NCBI GenBank assembly: GCA_947443645.1
Contig: CANEXF010000013.1
Location: forward strand, 33,880 to 97,879
Length of the DNA: 64,000 nucleotides
Direction of reading: 5' to 3'
Source: Comamonadaceae bacterium
Lineage (GTDB): Bacteria; Pseudomonadota; Gammaproteobacteria; Burkholderiales; Burkholderiaceae_C
The notes below the pieces were generated by a model. That model saw nothing but the letters and a program-made list of their open reading frames with translations, was not told the DNA's origin and searched no databases. Of the stretch, positions 36,932 to 46,598 are shown in pieces; positions within the stretch are counted from its first letter, which is position 1; each line of letters begins with the position of its first letter. A program made the translations under genes and the position numbers.

Positions 36932-38938
36932 GTGGCCATCCCCCAATCATTTATCCAGGAGTTGTTAGCGCGCGCCGACGTGGTCGACATTGTCGGGCGC
37001 TTTGTGCAGCTCAAAAAAGGCGGCGCCAATTTCATGGGCCTGTGCCCGTTTCACGGCGAGAAGTCGCCGTCGTTCAGCGTCAGCCCGGCCAAACAGTTCT
37101 ACCACTGCTTTGGCTGCGGCAAGAACGGCAATGCCATCAGTTTTTTGATGGAGCATTCCGGCATGAGTTTTGTCGAGGCCGTCAAAGACCTGGCCCAGCA
37201 ATATGGACTGCAGGTGCCCGAGGACGACGTTTCCCCGCAAGACCGGGCCAAGGCGGCCAAGGTGCGCGAGCAGCAGGCCACGCTGACCAGCGTGCTCGAA
37301 AAAGCCGGCATTGCCTACATCAAGCAGCTGCGCAGCTCCGAAAAAGCCATTGCCTACTTCAAGGGCCGAGGCCTGTCGGGTGAAATCGCCAAGACGTTCG
37401 GCCTGGGCTACGCGCCCGAGGGCTGGCGCAGCCTGGCCAGCGTCTTCCCCGACTACAACGACCCGCTGCTGGTTGAAAGTGGCCTCGTGATCGCCGGGGA
37501 GCCGGGTGAAGAAAATGCCCAGGGCGAAGCCAAGCGTTACGACCGCTTCCGCGACCGGGTGATGTTTCCGATACGCAACGTCAAGGGCGAATGCATTGGC
37601 TTTGGCGGGCGCGTGCTCGGCGATGAAAAACCCAAGTACCTGAATTCGCCGGAAACCCCGGTGTTCAGCAAGGGGCGTGAGCTCTATGGCCTGTTTGAAG
37701 CCCGCACCGCCTTGCGCGAGCATGGCTATGCCTTGGTCACCGAGGGTTATATGGACGTGGTGGCGCTGGCCCAGCTCGGCTTTGCCAACGCCGTGGCCAC
37801 GCTGGGCACGGCCTGCACCACCGAACATGTGCAAAAACTGTTTCGCTTCACCGATTCAGTGGTTTTCAGCTTCGACGGCGACGCAGCCGGACGCCGCGCA
37901 GCGCGCAAGGCGCTCGATGCCGCCCTGCCCTTTGCCAGCGACGTGCGCACCGTCAAATTCCTGTTTCTGCCGGCCGAACATGACCCAGACAGCTACATAC
38001 GTGCGCATGGCAAAGACGGTTTTGCGGCCTATGTGAACAAGGCCGTGCCGCTGAGCAAATTCATGCTGGAAGCCGCTGCCGATGGCTGCGAGCTGGACAC
38101 GGCAGAAGGACGCGCCCACATGGCCAGCAACGCCCGCCCCCTGTGGAGCGCCCTGCCCGACGGCGCACTGAAAAGCCAGCTGCTGGCTGAAATTGCCGAA
38201 ACGGTGCTGATTGACGCGAGAGATCTGCTGCAGCTCTGGCAGCCAGCGGCCAGCCATCACAAAAACGACTACAAGAACGCCAAGAAAAACTATAAAAACA
38301 GTAGCAGCTCACGCCCGTCCACATTGGGCTACAGCCAAAATGCCTCATCAAATTCAGGTAAAGCTCTGGAGATTGAAGGTTTCTCCGACTACCCCGAGCA
38401 CATCGGGTCAGACGCGGATTACCCCAGCTATGAGAGCTCCGAGCCATATTTCCCGCCGCCTGGCGCGGCTTCGGGCGGCTTTTCAGCAGCTGGCCGCATG
38501 CCAGGACGGGCGCCGCGCCGGGTCGCCGGTCGCCTGTTGCCCGCGAGTCGCGAGGACCGGGTGCTGCGCCTGCTGCTGACAGAGCCGCAAAGCTGGGACC
38601 GCCTGAGCAGCGAAGAGCACCATCTGCTGTCGGAACTGCCTGCACCGCACGGCCCCGTGTTTGCCTGGCTGGAAAGCCAGTTGCAGGAGCACGGCCCGCA
38701 ACCATGGGCGGCCTTGCGCGAGGGCTTGCGCGGCCACGTCAGCGAAAGCCACGCCATCGCGCAAATCTCGCAAATCCCCGAAGGCATTGAGGGCGACTGG
38801 AACGAGGTCAGAAGCATTCTCGACCAGCTGCTCAAGCTCAAACGCCAGCGCGAAATGAACGCACTGGCGGCCCAAGCAGCAACAGATCCGCAAGCCATGC
38901 AAAGGTACAAAGAGCTGGCGGCAAGTCTTAAAAACTGA
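36932..38938 (+). CDS. dnaG: DNA primase
   Basis: A 668-residue primase that makes RNA primers for replication. The zinc domain has C38-x2-H41-x17-C59-x2-C62 (CPFHGEK...HCFGCG). The TOPRIM core shows VTEGYMDVVAL and SFDGDAAGRRAARK, and the C-terminal DnaB-interaction domain ends the protein. I chose the GTG at 36932, which gives the family start (V/M)AIPQSFIQELLAR and has GGAGG upstream; the longer frame is not conserved. The linker at about residues 440-500 is long, Ser/Lys-rich, and partly encoded by a dispersed repeat. Confidence 0.96.
   Translation: MAIPQSFIQELLARADVVDIVGRFVQLKKGGANFMGLCPFHGEKSPSFSVSPAKQFYHCFGCGKNGNAISFLMEHSGMSFVEAVKDLAQQYGLQVPEDDVSPQDRAKAAKVREQQATLTSVLEKAGIAYIKQLRSSEKAIAYFKGRGLSGEIAKTFGLGYAPEGWRSLASVFPDYNDPLLVESGLVIAGEPGEENAQGEAKRYDRFRDRVMFPIRNVKGECIGFGGRVLGDEKPKYLNSPETPVFSKGRELYGLFEARTALREHGYALVTEGYMDVVALAQLGFANAVATLGTACTTEHVQKLFRFTDSVVFSFDGDAAGRRAARKALDAALPFASDVRTVKFLFLPAEHDPDSYIRAHGKDGFAAYVNKAVPLSKFMLEAAADGCELDTAEGRAHMASNARPLWSALPDGALKSQLLAEIAETVLIDARDLLQLWQPAASHHKNDYKNAKKNYKNSSSSRPSTLGYSQNASSNSGKALEIEGFSDYPEHIGSDADYPSYESSEPYFPPPGAASGGFSAAGRMPGRAPRRVAGRLLPASREDRVLRLLLTEPQSWDRLSSEEHHLLSELPAPHGPVFAWLESQLQEHGPQPWAALREGLRGHVSESHAIAQISQIPEGIEGDWNEVRSILDQLLKLKRQREMNALAAQAATDPQAMQRYKELAASLKN
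38287..38357 (+). repeat. family-A dispersed repeat, embedded in dnaG
   Basis: CTATAAAAACAGTAGCAGCT is followed by CACGCCCGTCCACATTGGGC and ACAGCCAAAATG. The blocks match the order seen in the intergenic family-A copies and earP copy 1. It lies in frame in the DnaG linker, encoding about residues 452-475 (YKNSSSSRPSTLGYSQNASS). Confidence 0.68.
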
Positions 38939-39253
38939 CAGTCAACATGGATTTTTAGCGCTTAAAAAACAGGCGTTAGGGTATAATCCGATTTTCGCTA
39001 CGGCAAGCGCGACAGCAGCACCTCCGGATCAGGCCTTCCGCAAGCACGGAAACCTCTCGTACGAGATGGCCACTCCCCCGCAAGGACTGCACACCAAATG
39101 TTCGCCCAAACAACTTGCCGGCCATGCCCCTTGACGAGTCGGGTATTTTTGCGTTCTGCGCTTTGTCGTTCCATGCGGGCTTTTCGCCTCATGGGATCCA
39201 AAACGCCAGTGTTCTGTGCTTAAAACTTTTTTTTGACATCCGGAGAGCCAGCC
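38939..39253 (+). promoter_or_regulatory. rpoD promoter and long leader
   Basis: A perfect TATAAT is at 38982-38987 with only a weak -35 (CGCTTA, 17-base spacer). Transcription from about 38994 would give a leader of roughly 260 bases before rpoD. The leader has no ORF with a good ribosome site that I can support and no tRNA-like fold. It ends in a T-run and GGAGAG before the ATG. Confidence 0.5.
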
Positions 39254-41650
39254 ATGCCTTTGCCAAAGTCCAAGAAGCCTGCCATTGCAAGCGCCGCCGC
39301 CAATAAAACAAGCGCCACGGCAGTCAAAAAGACGATAGCCAAGACCAGCAAGACAGCCAGCAAAGCCCCGGTGGTTGAAAAAACCAAAAAGCCCGCCATA
39401 TCCAACAAAGTAACAGCAAGCAAAGCAGCCAGCAAACTGCCCGCGAAATCTGACAAGTCCCCCACGAAAGTCTCCATAGTGCCTACCAAGTCAACCCAAG
39501 CCAAGCTCATTGAAGCCGCCAACGCCCTGCTCGCCGCCGCAGCGCCCGCGAAAAAGAAACCGGGCCGTCCGCCCAAAAATCCGGCTGCTGCAGTTGAAGG
39601 TGCGGCGCCCGCGCTGGGCGGTGCTAAGCGTGGCCGCAAACCAAAAGCCGCAGGCAAAGCCGAAGGCGAAGAGGACATGTCGGATATCGAAGACGACTTG
39701 GTTGGCGAGCCTGTTGTGGAGACCACTGAAAAGGTCAAACCCCTGCGCATGAAAATCAGCAAGGCCAAAGAGCGCGCCTTGATGAAAGAGTTTGGACTGG
39801 ACGAGACGGTGCTGTCGGAAGAAGACATGCTCAAGCGCCGCATGCGCCTGAAAACCCTGATCAAGCTTGGTAAAACGCGCGGCTACCTGACGCACGGCGA
39901 AATTTCAGACCACCTGCCCGACAAGCTGGTTGATGCCGAGACGCTGGAAGTCGTGGTCAACATGCTCAAGGACATGGAGATCAAGGTCTTTGAGCAGACC
40001 CCAGACGTGGATGCGCTGCTCAACGCCGGTGAGACCGTAGCTTCTGAAGAAGAAGCCGAAGAAGAAGCTGAAGCCGCAATTGCCACGGTGGACAGCGAGT
40101 TTGGCCGTACCACGGACCCGGTCCGCATGTACATGCGCGAAATGGGCACCGTTGAGCTGCTGACACGTGAAGGCGAAATCGAAATCGCCAAGCGCATTGA
40201 AGGCGGCCTCATGAAAATGATGGAAGCCATTTCCGAGAGCCCGGCGACGATTGCTGAAATCCTGCGCTTGGGCGAAGAAATCCGCGAAGGCAAGGTTGTC
40301 ATCTCCACCGTGGTGGATGGTTTCACGATTGCCAACGAAGCCGACGATTACGTGGCGGAGGAAGACTTCGACGAATTCGACGAAGAAGATGATGACGACG
40401 GCAAAGGCGGCTCCAAGGCGCTGACGAAAAAGCTCGAGGAAATGAAAAAAGAAGCGCTTAGCCGCTTCGACAAAATCGCCGGCCACTTCGAAAAGGTTCA
40501 TAAGACCTATGACAAGGAAGGCTACGGAACGCCGACCTACATGAAGGCGCAAAAGGCCCTGAGCGACGAGCTGATGACGGTGCGCTTTACCGCCAAGACC
40601 ATCGAAAAGCTCTGCGATCTGCTGCGCGGCCAGGTGCTGGACGTGCGTAAGAAAGAGCGCGAGTTGCGCCACATCATTGTTGAAAAGTGCGGCATGCCGC
40701 AGGAAGTTTTCAGCAAGGACTTTCCGCCCAACCTGCTGAACCTCAAGTGGGTTGAAAAACAGGTTGCGTCCGGCAAGCCGTGGTCGACCATCATGGCCAG
40801 GAACATTCCACCCATCCAGGAACTGCAGACCAAGCTCGGCGAGCTTCAGGCCCGCGTGGTGGTGCCTCTTGGCCAGTTGAAGGACATCAACAAGCGCATG
40901 AACGAAGGCGAGTCCAACTCGCGCGACGCCAAGAAAGAGATGATCGAGGCCAATCTGCGCCTGGTGATCTCGATTGCCAAGAAATACACCAACCGCGGCC
41001 TGCAGTTCCTGGATCTGATCCAGGAGGGCAACATCGGCTTGATGAAAGCCGTGGACAAGTTTGAATACCGCCGCGGTTATAAATTCTCGACCTACGCCAC
41101 CTGGTGGATTCGCCAGGCGATCACGCGCTCCATCGCCGACCAGGCCCGTACCATCCGTATTCCGGTGCACATGATTGAGACCATCAACAAGATGAACCGT
41201 CTGTCACGCCAGCATCTGCAGGAGTTTGGCTTTGAGCCGGACGCCAGCGTTCTGGCCGAGAAGATGGAGATTCCTGAAGACAAGATCCGCAAGATCATGA
41301 AGATCGCAAAAGAGCCGATCTCCATGGAAACGCCGATTGGTGACGATGATGATTCGCACCTGGGCGACTTCATCGAAGACAGCGCCAACACCGCGCCGCT
41401 GGAAGCCGCGATGCAGGCAGGCCTGCGCGACGTGGTCAAAGACATTCTTGACAGCCTGACGCCACGTGAAGCCAAGGTGCTGCGCATGCGCTTCGGTATC
41501 GAAATGTCAACCGACCACACGCTGGAAGAAGTCGGCAAGCAGTTTGACGTGACGCGTGAGCGCATTCGCCAGATAGAAGCCAAGGCACTGCGCAAACTCA
41601 AGCACCCTTCACGCTCAGACAAATTGCGCAGCTTTATCGATACGCTGTAA
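39254..41650 (+). CDS. rpoD: RNA polymerase primary sigma factor (sigma-70)
   Basis: A 798-residue housekeeping sigma factor. Regions 2-4 are nearly canonical: [37 protein letters not shown], and the region 4 helix [18 protein letters not shown]. An acidic stretch ([14 protein letters not shown]) lies in the non-conserved region. Before region 1.1 is an extension of about 150 residues rich in Lys, Ala and Ser with two AT-hook-like motifs, KKPGRPPK (101-108) and KRGRKPK (125-131). The ATG at 39254 follows CGGAGAG. It is downstream of dnaG, as in the classic macromolecular-synthesis operon, but without rpsU. Confidence 0.98.
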   Translation: MPLPKSKKPAIASAAANKTSATAVKKTIAKTSKTASKAPVVEKTKKPAISNKVTASKAASKLPAKSDKSPTKVSIVPTKSTQAKLIEAANALLAAAAPAKKKPGRPPKNPAAAVEGAAPALGGAKRGRKPKAAGKAEGEEDMSDIEDDLVGEPVVETTEKVKPLRMKISKAKERALMKEFGLDETVLSEEDMLKRRMRLKTLIKLGKTRGYLTHGEISDHLPDKLVDAETLEVVVNMLKDMEIKVFEQTPDVDALLNAGETVASEEEAEEEAEAAIATVDSEFGRTTDPVRMYMREMGTVELLTREGEIEIAKRIEGGLMKMMEAISESPATIAEILRLGEEIREGKVVISTVVDGFTIANEADDYVAEEDFDEFDEEDDDDGKGGSKALTKKLEEMKKEALSRFDKIAGHFEKVHKTYDKEGYGTPTYMKAQKALSDELMTVRFTAKTIEKLCDLLRGQVLDVRKKERELRHIIVEKCGMPQEVFSKDFPPNLLNLKWVEKQVASGKPWSTIMARNIPPIQELQTKLGELQARVVVPLGQLKDINKRMNEGESNSRDAKKEMIEANLRLVISIAKKYTNRGLQFLDLIQEGNIGLMKAVDKFEYRRGYKFSTYATWWIRQAITRSIADQARTIRIPVHMIETINKMNRLSRQHLQEFGFEPDASVLAEKMEIPEDKIRKIMKIAKEPISMETPIGDDDDSHLGDFIEDSANTAPLEAAMQAGLRDVVKDILDSLTPREAKVLRMRFGIEMSTDHTLEEVGKQFDVTRERIRQIEAKALRKLKHPSRSDKLRSFIDTL

Positions 41651-41663
41651 TCGAGCCACCATG

Positions 41664-41706
41664 AAAAAAGCGCCTGCCCTGTTGAGGGGCTAGGCGCTTT
41701 TTCTTT
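41664..41706 (+). terminator. rho-independent terminator after rpoD
   Basis: Stem AAAAAGCGCCT / AGGCGCTTTTT around an 18-base loop, 13 bases after the stop. The symmetric A/T runs would also terminate the convergent livF transcript. Confidence 0.88.
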
Positions 41707-41748
41707 GGCTCAACCGTGATCACGGTTGAGGCTTTACGCAAGTTCAGC

Positions 41749-42465
41749 TCAACGCGACACGCCCAGCAAACGCTCCAGCATTTCCGGGTGCTCACGCAAC
41801 TCCTGCGCGGTACCCGAATGCACGACAGTGCCGCGATCGAGCACCACAGCCGTGTCAGAAATGGCAAGAATGGCCTGCGGATGCTGCTCCACGATGATGG
41901 CGGACAAGCCCTCTTCACGCGTGATGCGGCGTATCGCCTTGAGCAGCTCTTCGACAATGATAGGCGCCAGACCTTCAAGCGGCTCGTCCAGCAAAAGCAG
42001 CTTGGGGTTGAGCACCAGCGCGCGACCGACCGCCAGCATTTGCTGCTCACCACCCGACAGTTGCGTGCCTAGATTGGATTTGCGCTCTGCAAGGCGCGGA
42101 AACATGCCATAGACCCGCTCAGGCGTCCATGCACCCGGGCGCGCCACCGCAGTCAGATTTTCATCGACTGTGAGTGACTTGAAGATATTGCGCTCCTGCG
42201 GCACCCAGCCAATGCCGACCGCTGCGCGCTCGTGGGACGGCAGCTTGTGCAGTGCAACCATGCCGTTTCCTGAGCCCAGCGTGATGCTGCCGGCGTGCTG
42301 GCGTGTGGCGCCGGCCAGGGTATTGATCAGCGTGGTTTTACCGGTGCCGTTGCGCCCCAGCAATGCCAGTGTTTTTCCTTCGTCCACTGTCAGGGAAATG
42401 TTGTTCAGAACAACCGCTTCGCCATAGCCCGCGCTTAGACCTTCAACTCGTAACAACTCAGCCAT
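41749..42465 (-). CDS. livF: branched-chain-type ABC transporter ATP-binding protein LivF (cluster 2)
   Basis: A 238-residue ATPase with Walker A GRNGTGKTT, the segment VPQERNIFKSLTVDENL, signature LSGGEQQ, and LLLLDEPLEGLAPIIVEEL, the LivF hallmark. The ATG at 42465 overlaps the livG stop by 8 bases. Last gene of a complete K-H-M-G-F operon. Confidence 0.95.
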   Translation of the reverse strand: MAELLRVEGLSAGYGEAVVLNNISLTVDEGKTLALLGRNGTGKTTLINTLAGATRQHAGSITLGSGNGMVALHKLPSHERAAVGIGWVPQERNIFKSLTVDENLTAVARPGAWTPERVYGMFPRLAERKSNLGTQLSGGEQQMLAVGRALVLNPKLLLLDEPLEGLAPIIVEELLKAIRRITREEGLSAIIVEQHPQAILAISDTAVVLDRGTVVHSGTAQELREHPEMLERLLGVSR

Positions 42466-43234
42466 GCTGAATCTCCTCACCATGACCAAGATAAACCGCC
42501 TTGACCTGCGGATCATTGGCGATCTGCTCCGGGTCACCTTCTGTCAGCACCGTCCCGTTGACCAGAACGGTCATGCGCTTGGCGAAACTGAACACCAGAT
42601 CCATGTCATGCTCGATCAGCAGGACAGAAACGTCTGCGGGCAATGCCGCCACGGTCTGAAGCAACTCTTCACGTTCACCGGCAGGCACACCCGCCACGGG
42701 CTCGTCAAGCAGCAGCACGCGCGGCTCGCAGGCCAGCGCGATAGCGATTTCAAGCAGGCGGCGCTTGCCGTAAGCCAGCACATGTGTCGGCTGGTTCATC
42801 ACCTCTGTCAGGTGGAACTGTTCAAGCAACTCTGCGCAGCGGTCAGCGACCTGGCCCTTGCTGCCTAACGCGCTCCACCAGGTCGTCCCCAGCCCCTGTT
42901 GCTGCGACACCGTGAGCGCCAGCGTTTGCAGCGGCGTCAAGGAATCAAACAGCTGGTTGATCTGAAAGGTTCTAACCATGCCGCGCTTGACGCGCTGGTG
43001 CGGTGCCAGTTTGGTGATGTCCTGACCCAGCAGAGTGATGCGGCCCTCTGTGGGCTGCAGAACACCAGTTAGCAGATTGATCAGCGTGGTCTTGCCGGCG
43101 CCGTTGGGACCAATCAGCGCGTGACGTGCGCCCTTTTTTAGATGCAAGGTGACATTGTTGGTCGCCGTGATGCCGCCAAAGCGCATCACCAGGCCCTCAG
43201 CGGAAAGCACTGTTTCTACAGTATCGACAGTCAT
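42458..43234 (-). CDS. livG: branched-chain-type ABC transporter ATP-binding protein LivG (cluster 2)
   Basis: A 258-residue ATPase with Walker A GPNGAGKTT, the LivG segment RGMVRTFQINQLFDSLT, a degenerate signature YGKRRLLEIAIAL and Walker B VLLLDEPVAGV. The ATG at 43234 overlaps the livM stop (ATGA). The WW-containing stretch after GLGTTWWSALG is the usual LivG insert. Confidence 0.95.
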   Translation of the reverse strand: MTVDTVETVLSAEGLVMRFGGITATNNVTLHLKKGARHALIGPNGAGKTTLINLLTGVLQPTEGRITLLGQDITKLAPHQRVKRGMVRTFQINQLFDSLTPLQTLALTVSQQQGLGTTWWSALGSKGQVADRCAELLEQFHLTEVMNQPTHVLAYGKRRLLEIAIALACEPRVLLLDEPVAGVPAGEREELLQTVAALPADVSVLLIEHDMDLVFSFAKRMTVLVNGTVLTEGDPEQIANDPQVKAVYLGHGEEIQHG

Positions 43235-44199
43235 GCACCACTCCGCTTGAACCACGTCCATGGACGCAATAATTTTTCACGCCCCACCAGCATCAGCACC
43301 ACCAGGAAAAGGCCTATCCAGAAAGTCCAGTACTGCGGCGTGATGGATGAAATCACGTCCTGCATCAGCTTGAAAACTATGGCGCCGGCAATGCCGCCGT
43401 AAAGCCAGCCCGTGCCGCCAATCACCAGGATCAACATCACATCTGCCGAGCGGTCAAAAGCAAACAGGTCAAGCGAAGCAAAGCCGCTTGTCTGCGCCAG
43501 CAGTGCGCCGGCAGCACCGGCAACGCCAGCCGAGATCGCGTAGATCACAGACAGCCTTGACGACACCGGTATGCCGATCGCCATGGCACGCAGCCGATTG
43601 TCACGAATCGCCTTGAGGGTGGCGCCAAACGAAGAACTGGTCAGGCGGCGGGCCAGCACGAACAGCAACAAGGCCACCACCAGCGAGTAGCAAGCAGCCG
43701 TTCGCCCCGCCAGATCAAATTCAAAGCGTCCCAGCAACGGCCCCATGACGACGCCTTGCAGGCCGTCAGCGCCACCGGTGAGCCAGTCGAGCTTGTTGGC
43801 GAGTTCCAGCAATATCAGCGCGACACCCAGCGTCACCATCAGTCGGGTCAGGTCGCTTCCACGCAGCACGGTGAGGCTGCAGAGCGCGCCGAGCAGCACA
43901 GACACGCCTATGGCGACTGCCATGCCTACCAGCGGATCAGGCATCACCAGCTTGGCAAACAGCGCTGCGGTGTAAGCACCCATGCCAAAAAAGGCGGCAT
44001 GGCCGAGCGAAACAATGCCGCTGTACCCTAGCACCAGGTCAAGGGAAATCGCAAACAGCGCGACGATGGCGATCTCGTTGATGATCAACGCATGGGTGGA
44101 AAGCAGAAATGGAGAGGCCAAAGCCAGAATCCAGAAAATCGGCTCCCAGAGCTTGTAGCGGCTGCTGTTGCGCAGCGCGTCCCGGACTTGTTGTGTCAT
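43231..44199 (-). CDS. livM: branched-chain-type ABC permease LivM (cluster 2)
   Basis: A 322-residue LivM permease with SGIVSLGHAAFFGMGAYTAA, the cytoplasmic loop GATLKAIRDNRLRAMAIG, and a C-terminal FVVLMLVGREKLL-like end. About nine membrane segments. Starts inside the livH stop (ATGA). Confidence 0.95.
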   Translation of the reverse strand: MTQQVRDALRNSSRYKLWEPIFWILALASPFLLSTHALIINEIAIVALFAISLDLVLGYSGIVSLGHAAFFGMGAYTAALFAKLVMPDPLVGMAVAIGVSVLLGALCSLTVLRGSDLTRLMVTLGVALILLELANKLDWLTGGADGLQGVVMGPLLGRFEFDLAGRTAACYSLVVALLLFVLARRLTSSSFGATLKAIRDNRLRAMAIGIPVSSRLSVIYAISAGVAGAAGALLAQTSGFASLDLFAFDRSADVMLILVIGGTGWLYGGIAGAIVFKLMQDVISSITPQYWTFWIGLFLVVLMLVGREKLLRPWTWFKRSGA

Positions 44200-45068
44200 T
44201 TGCCGCCTTTGCGTACGAATAGTCCCTGCGGACGCCAGATCAAAATGGCGATCATCAGGCTGTACACGATGAAGGCACCCATTTTTGGAATGTAATATTT
44301 ACCCGCCACGTCAGCAATGCCGAGCAACAGCGCGGCCAGCAAGGGCCCGGTGATGGATGAGGTGCCGCCGACGGCGACCACGATCAAAAAGTAAATCATG
44401 AACTTCAGCGGGAAGGTCGGGTCCAGCCCCAGCACTTCAGCACCCAGCGCGCCACCCAGCCCGGCCAGGCCAGAACCCACGGCAAAAGTGGACAAAAACA
44501 CCACGTTGACGTTGATCCCCAGACCTGCAGCCACGCGCTGGTCATCGACCGATGCGCGCAAGCGGCTACCAAAGCGGGTCTTCGCAAGCACGTACTGCAA
44601 ACCCACTGTCAGGGCGGCACAGACCGCGATGATGAACAGTCGGTAGTGGCCCATGCCCAGCATCCACGCGCCCTCGCCCAATTCAGTCCGGCCCTTTAGC
44701 CACTCTGGTAGTTGGACGATCTGCTGGGTTGAGCCGATGAAGTAATCGGCACTGGCCACAGCCATGAAGGTCAGGCCAATCGAAAACAGCACCTGGTCCA
44801 GATGCGGCTTGCGGTACATCGGTCTGTACAGCGTGCGTTCAAGCACACCGCCCAAAAGTGCCGAGCCGAGAAAAGCCAGTGGCAGGCAGACCAGAAATGG
44901 AACACCCAGGTGCTGCATGAGCAGCACCGTGATGTAACCACCGGCCATTGCAAACGCACCGTGCGCGAGGTTGATGAAATTCATCAACCCCATGGTCACG
45001 GCCAGGCCTACGGCAAGAATGAAAAGCAGCATGCCATAGGCAATGCCGTCGAAAAGAATTGTGAGCAT
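44196..45068 (-). CDS. livH: branched-chain-type ABC permease LivH (cluster 2)
   Basis: A 290-residue LivH permease with GLAVTMGLMNFINLAHGAF, LERTLYRPMYRKPHLDQVL, the loop FGSRLRASVDDQRVAAGLG, and the C-terminal WRPQGLF signature. About eight membrane segments. It follows the binding-protein gene by 62 bases. Confidence 0.95.
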   Translation of the reverse strand: MLTILFDGIAYGMLLFILAVGLAVTMGLMNFINLAHGAFAMAGGYITVLLMQHLGVPFLVCLPLAFLGSALLGGVLERTLYRPMYRKPHLDQVLFSIGLTFMAVASADYFIGSTQQIVQLPEWLKGRTELGEGAWMLGMGHYRLFIIAVCAALTVGLQYVLAKTRFGSRLRASVDDQRVAAGLGINVNVVFLSTFAVGSGLAGLGGALGAEVLGLDPTFPLKFMIYFLIVVAVGGTSSITGPLLAALLLGIADVAGKYYIPKMGAFIVYSLMIAILIWRPQGLFVRKGGK

Positions 45069-45130
45069 GAGAAAGTGGCGTTCAACCTGATTGACTCAGG
45101 TTGGTTGACTGGCAGGTATCTGAGGTGTGC

Positions 45131-46303
45131 TTATTTGTTCTTGCCTGGGTCCTTGACGTCCTTGATGACATCGAACTCGACGTTGTAAAGCTGGCCGTCT
45201 TTTCTCTCAACCTTGCGCAGATAGATGTTCTGCACCACGTCACGTGTTTGCGCGTCGATGAACATCGGGCCGCGCGGGCTTTCGAAAATCTGGCCTTTCA
45301 TGGCCGCCAGCAAGGCATCGCCACCGCCATTGCCTTTGGTGGCGCGGAGCGCTTCGTAAATCACGCGCATGCCGTCATAGCCACCAACGGCCATGAAGTT
45401 GGGGCGCAGGCCCTTGTTGGCCTTGCTGAAAGCATCAACAAACTTCTTGTTCAGTGCCGACGGATGGGCAGCAGAATAGTGGTGCGAGGTCACCACACCC
45501 AGTGCGCCGTCACCCATGTCGTTGAGCTGGTCGTCATCGGTGACGTCTCCGGTACCAATCAGCTTGATGCCTGCTTTGTCCATGCCGCGCTCAAGAAACT
45601 GTTTCATCACCGCAGCGCCCGCGCCAGAAGGCACGAACACAAACAGGGCGTCGGGCTTGAGGTCACGCACTTTCTGAAGGAAAGGCGCAAAGTCTGGATT
45701 GCGCAAAGGAACGCGCAGCGCTTCCGTGACTTGCCCGCCATTGAAGGTCAGTCGTTCCCTGAAATATTTTTCAGCATCTATGCCTGGACCATAGTCGCTG
45801 ACCAGCGTGACCACCTTCTTGATGCCGTTCTTGGGTGCCCAGTCAGCCAAAGCAACAGCTGCTTGCGGCAGCGTGAAGCTGGTGCGCACGATGTAAGGCG
45901 AAGCCTGTGTGATGCTGGAGGTCGCTGCGGCCATCACCACTTCTGGCGTTTTCGACTGGGTCGCGATAGGGGCTGTGGCGAGCGCGGAAGGCGTGATGCC
46001 AAAACCGGCAAGCACGTTGACCTTGTCATTGACCACCAGCTCCTGCGCCAGGCGCTTGGTGACATCCGGAATGCTGGTGTCGTCTTTGAGGATCAGCTCA
46101 ATTTTTTTACCCGCTACCGTGTCACCGTTTTGCGCCATGTACAAGCGCGCGGCCGCTTCAATCTGGCGACCTGTGCTCGCCTGCTGACCGGTCATGGGCA
46201 GGATCAGGCCGATCTTGAAGGTGTTGGCCTGGGCCATGACGCTCGCCGACGAGAGCGCGAGAATCGCAACGGCAGAAGCCGTGAGGAAAATTCTTTTTTG
46301 CAT
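45131..46303 (-). CDS. branched-chain-type ABC transporter substrate-binding protein (cluster 2)
   Basis: A 390-residue Peripla_BP_6 protein. The signal peptide ends near residue 25 (SVMA-QANTF), and the mature N-terminus FKIGLILPMTGQQASTGRQI is typical. A strong ribosome site (AGGAGA) precedes the ATG at 46303; the long upstream frame is not coding. The adjacent vanillate demethylase and its GntR regulator suggest, but do not prove, that the importer carries an aromatic acid rather than amino acids. Confidence 0.95.
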   Translation of the reverse strand: MQKRIFLTASAVAILALSSASVMAQANTFKIGLILPMTGQQASTGRQIEAAARLYMAQNGDTVAGKKIELILKDDTSIPDVTKRLAQELVVNDKVNVLAGFGITPSALATAPIATQSKTPEVVMAAATSSITQASPYIVRTSFTLPQAAVALADWAPKNGIKKVVTLVSDYGPGIDAEKYFRERLTFNGGQVTEALRVPLRNPDFAPFLQKVRDLKPDALFVFVPSGAGAAVMKQFLERGMDKAGIKLIGTGDVTDDDQLNDMGDGALGVVTSHHYSAAHPSALNKKFVDAFSKANKGLRPNFMAVGGYDGMRVIYEALRATKGNGGGDALLAAMKGQIFESPRGPMFIDAQTRDVVQNIYLRKVERKDGQLYNVEFDVIKDVKDPGKNK

Positions 46304-46598
46304 GGGGTGTCTCCTGAAATGAATATGGAATGTCGCCGTAAACGGGTATGTGTGCAAGTACAAATACTCACAGCTTGTTATAGCGAAGTTATATACCAGC
46401 GCATGCCGGCGTACAAATTTCTGACTGCCGGACTCCAAGGAGTTTAATCTCACCGGCTGCAACTGGACCAAGCCAACGACGTTGTTAAAGCCGAGCGCTG
46501 GGACATAGGTCCGATCACATTCAAATCAGTCATTGGATAAGCCCATTCACCCAAGCACCGTGACGCAACAGGCACGCGCCCCAGGAACGGTAAATAGT
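46304..46598. other. 295-base gap between the binding-protein gene and the GntR gene
   Basis: Both flanking genes are on the minus strand, so this holds the importer promoter and the 3' end of gntR. An AT-rich stretch (about 46370-46400, TATAGCGAAGTTATATACC on the plus strand) is the likely promoter zone, but I cannot assign hexamers with confidence. Confidence 0.35.

Noticed and set aside
38939..39253. Possible tRNA or small RNA gene before rpoD
   Set aside because: No cloverleaf, CCA end or matching terminator could be found by eye.
39905..41170. Minus-strand ORF of 421 codons opposite rpoD
   Set aside because: Antisense to the highly conserved sigma-70 core; His/Phe-rich translation without motifs.
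45101..46447. Plus-strand ORF of 448 codons opposite the solute-binding gene
   Set aside because: Antisense to a clear Peripla_BP_6 gene; composition is that of a shadow frame.
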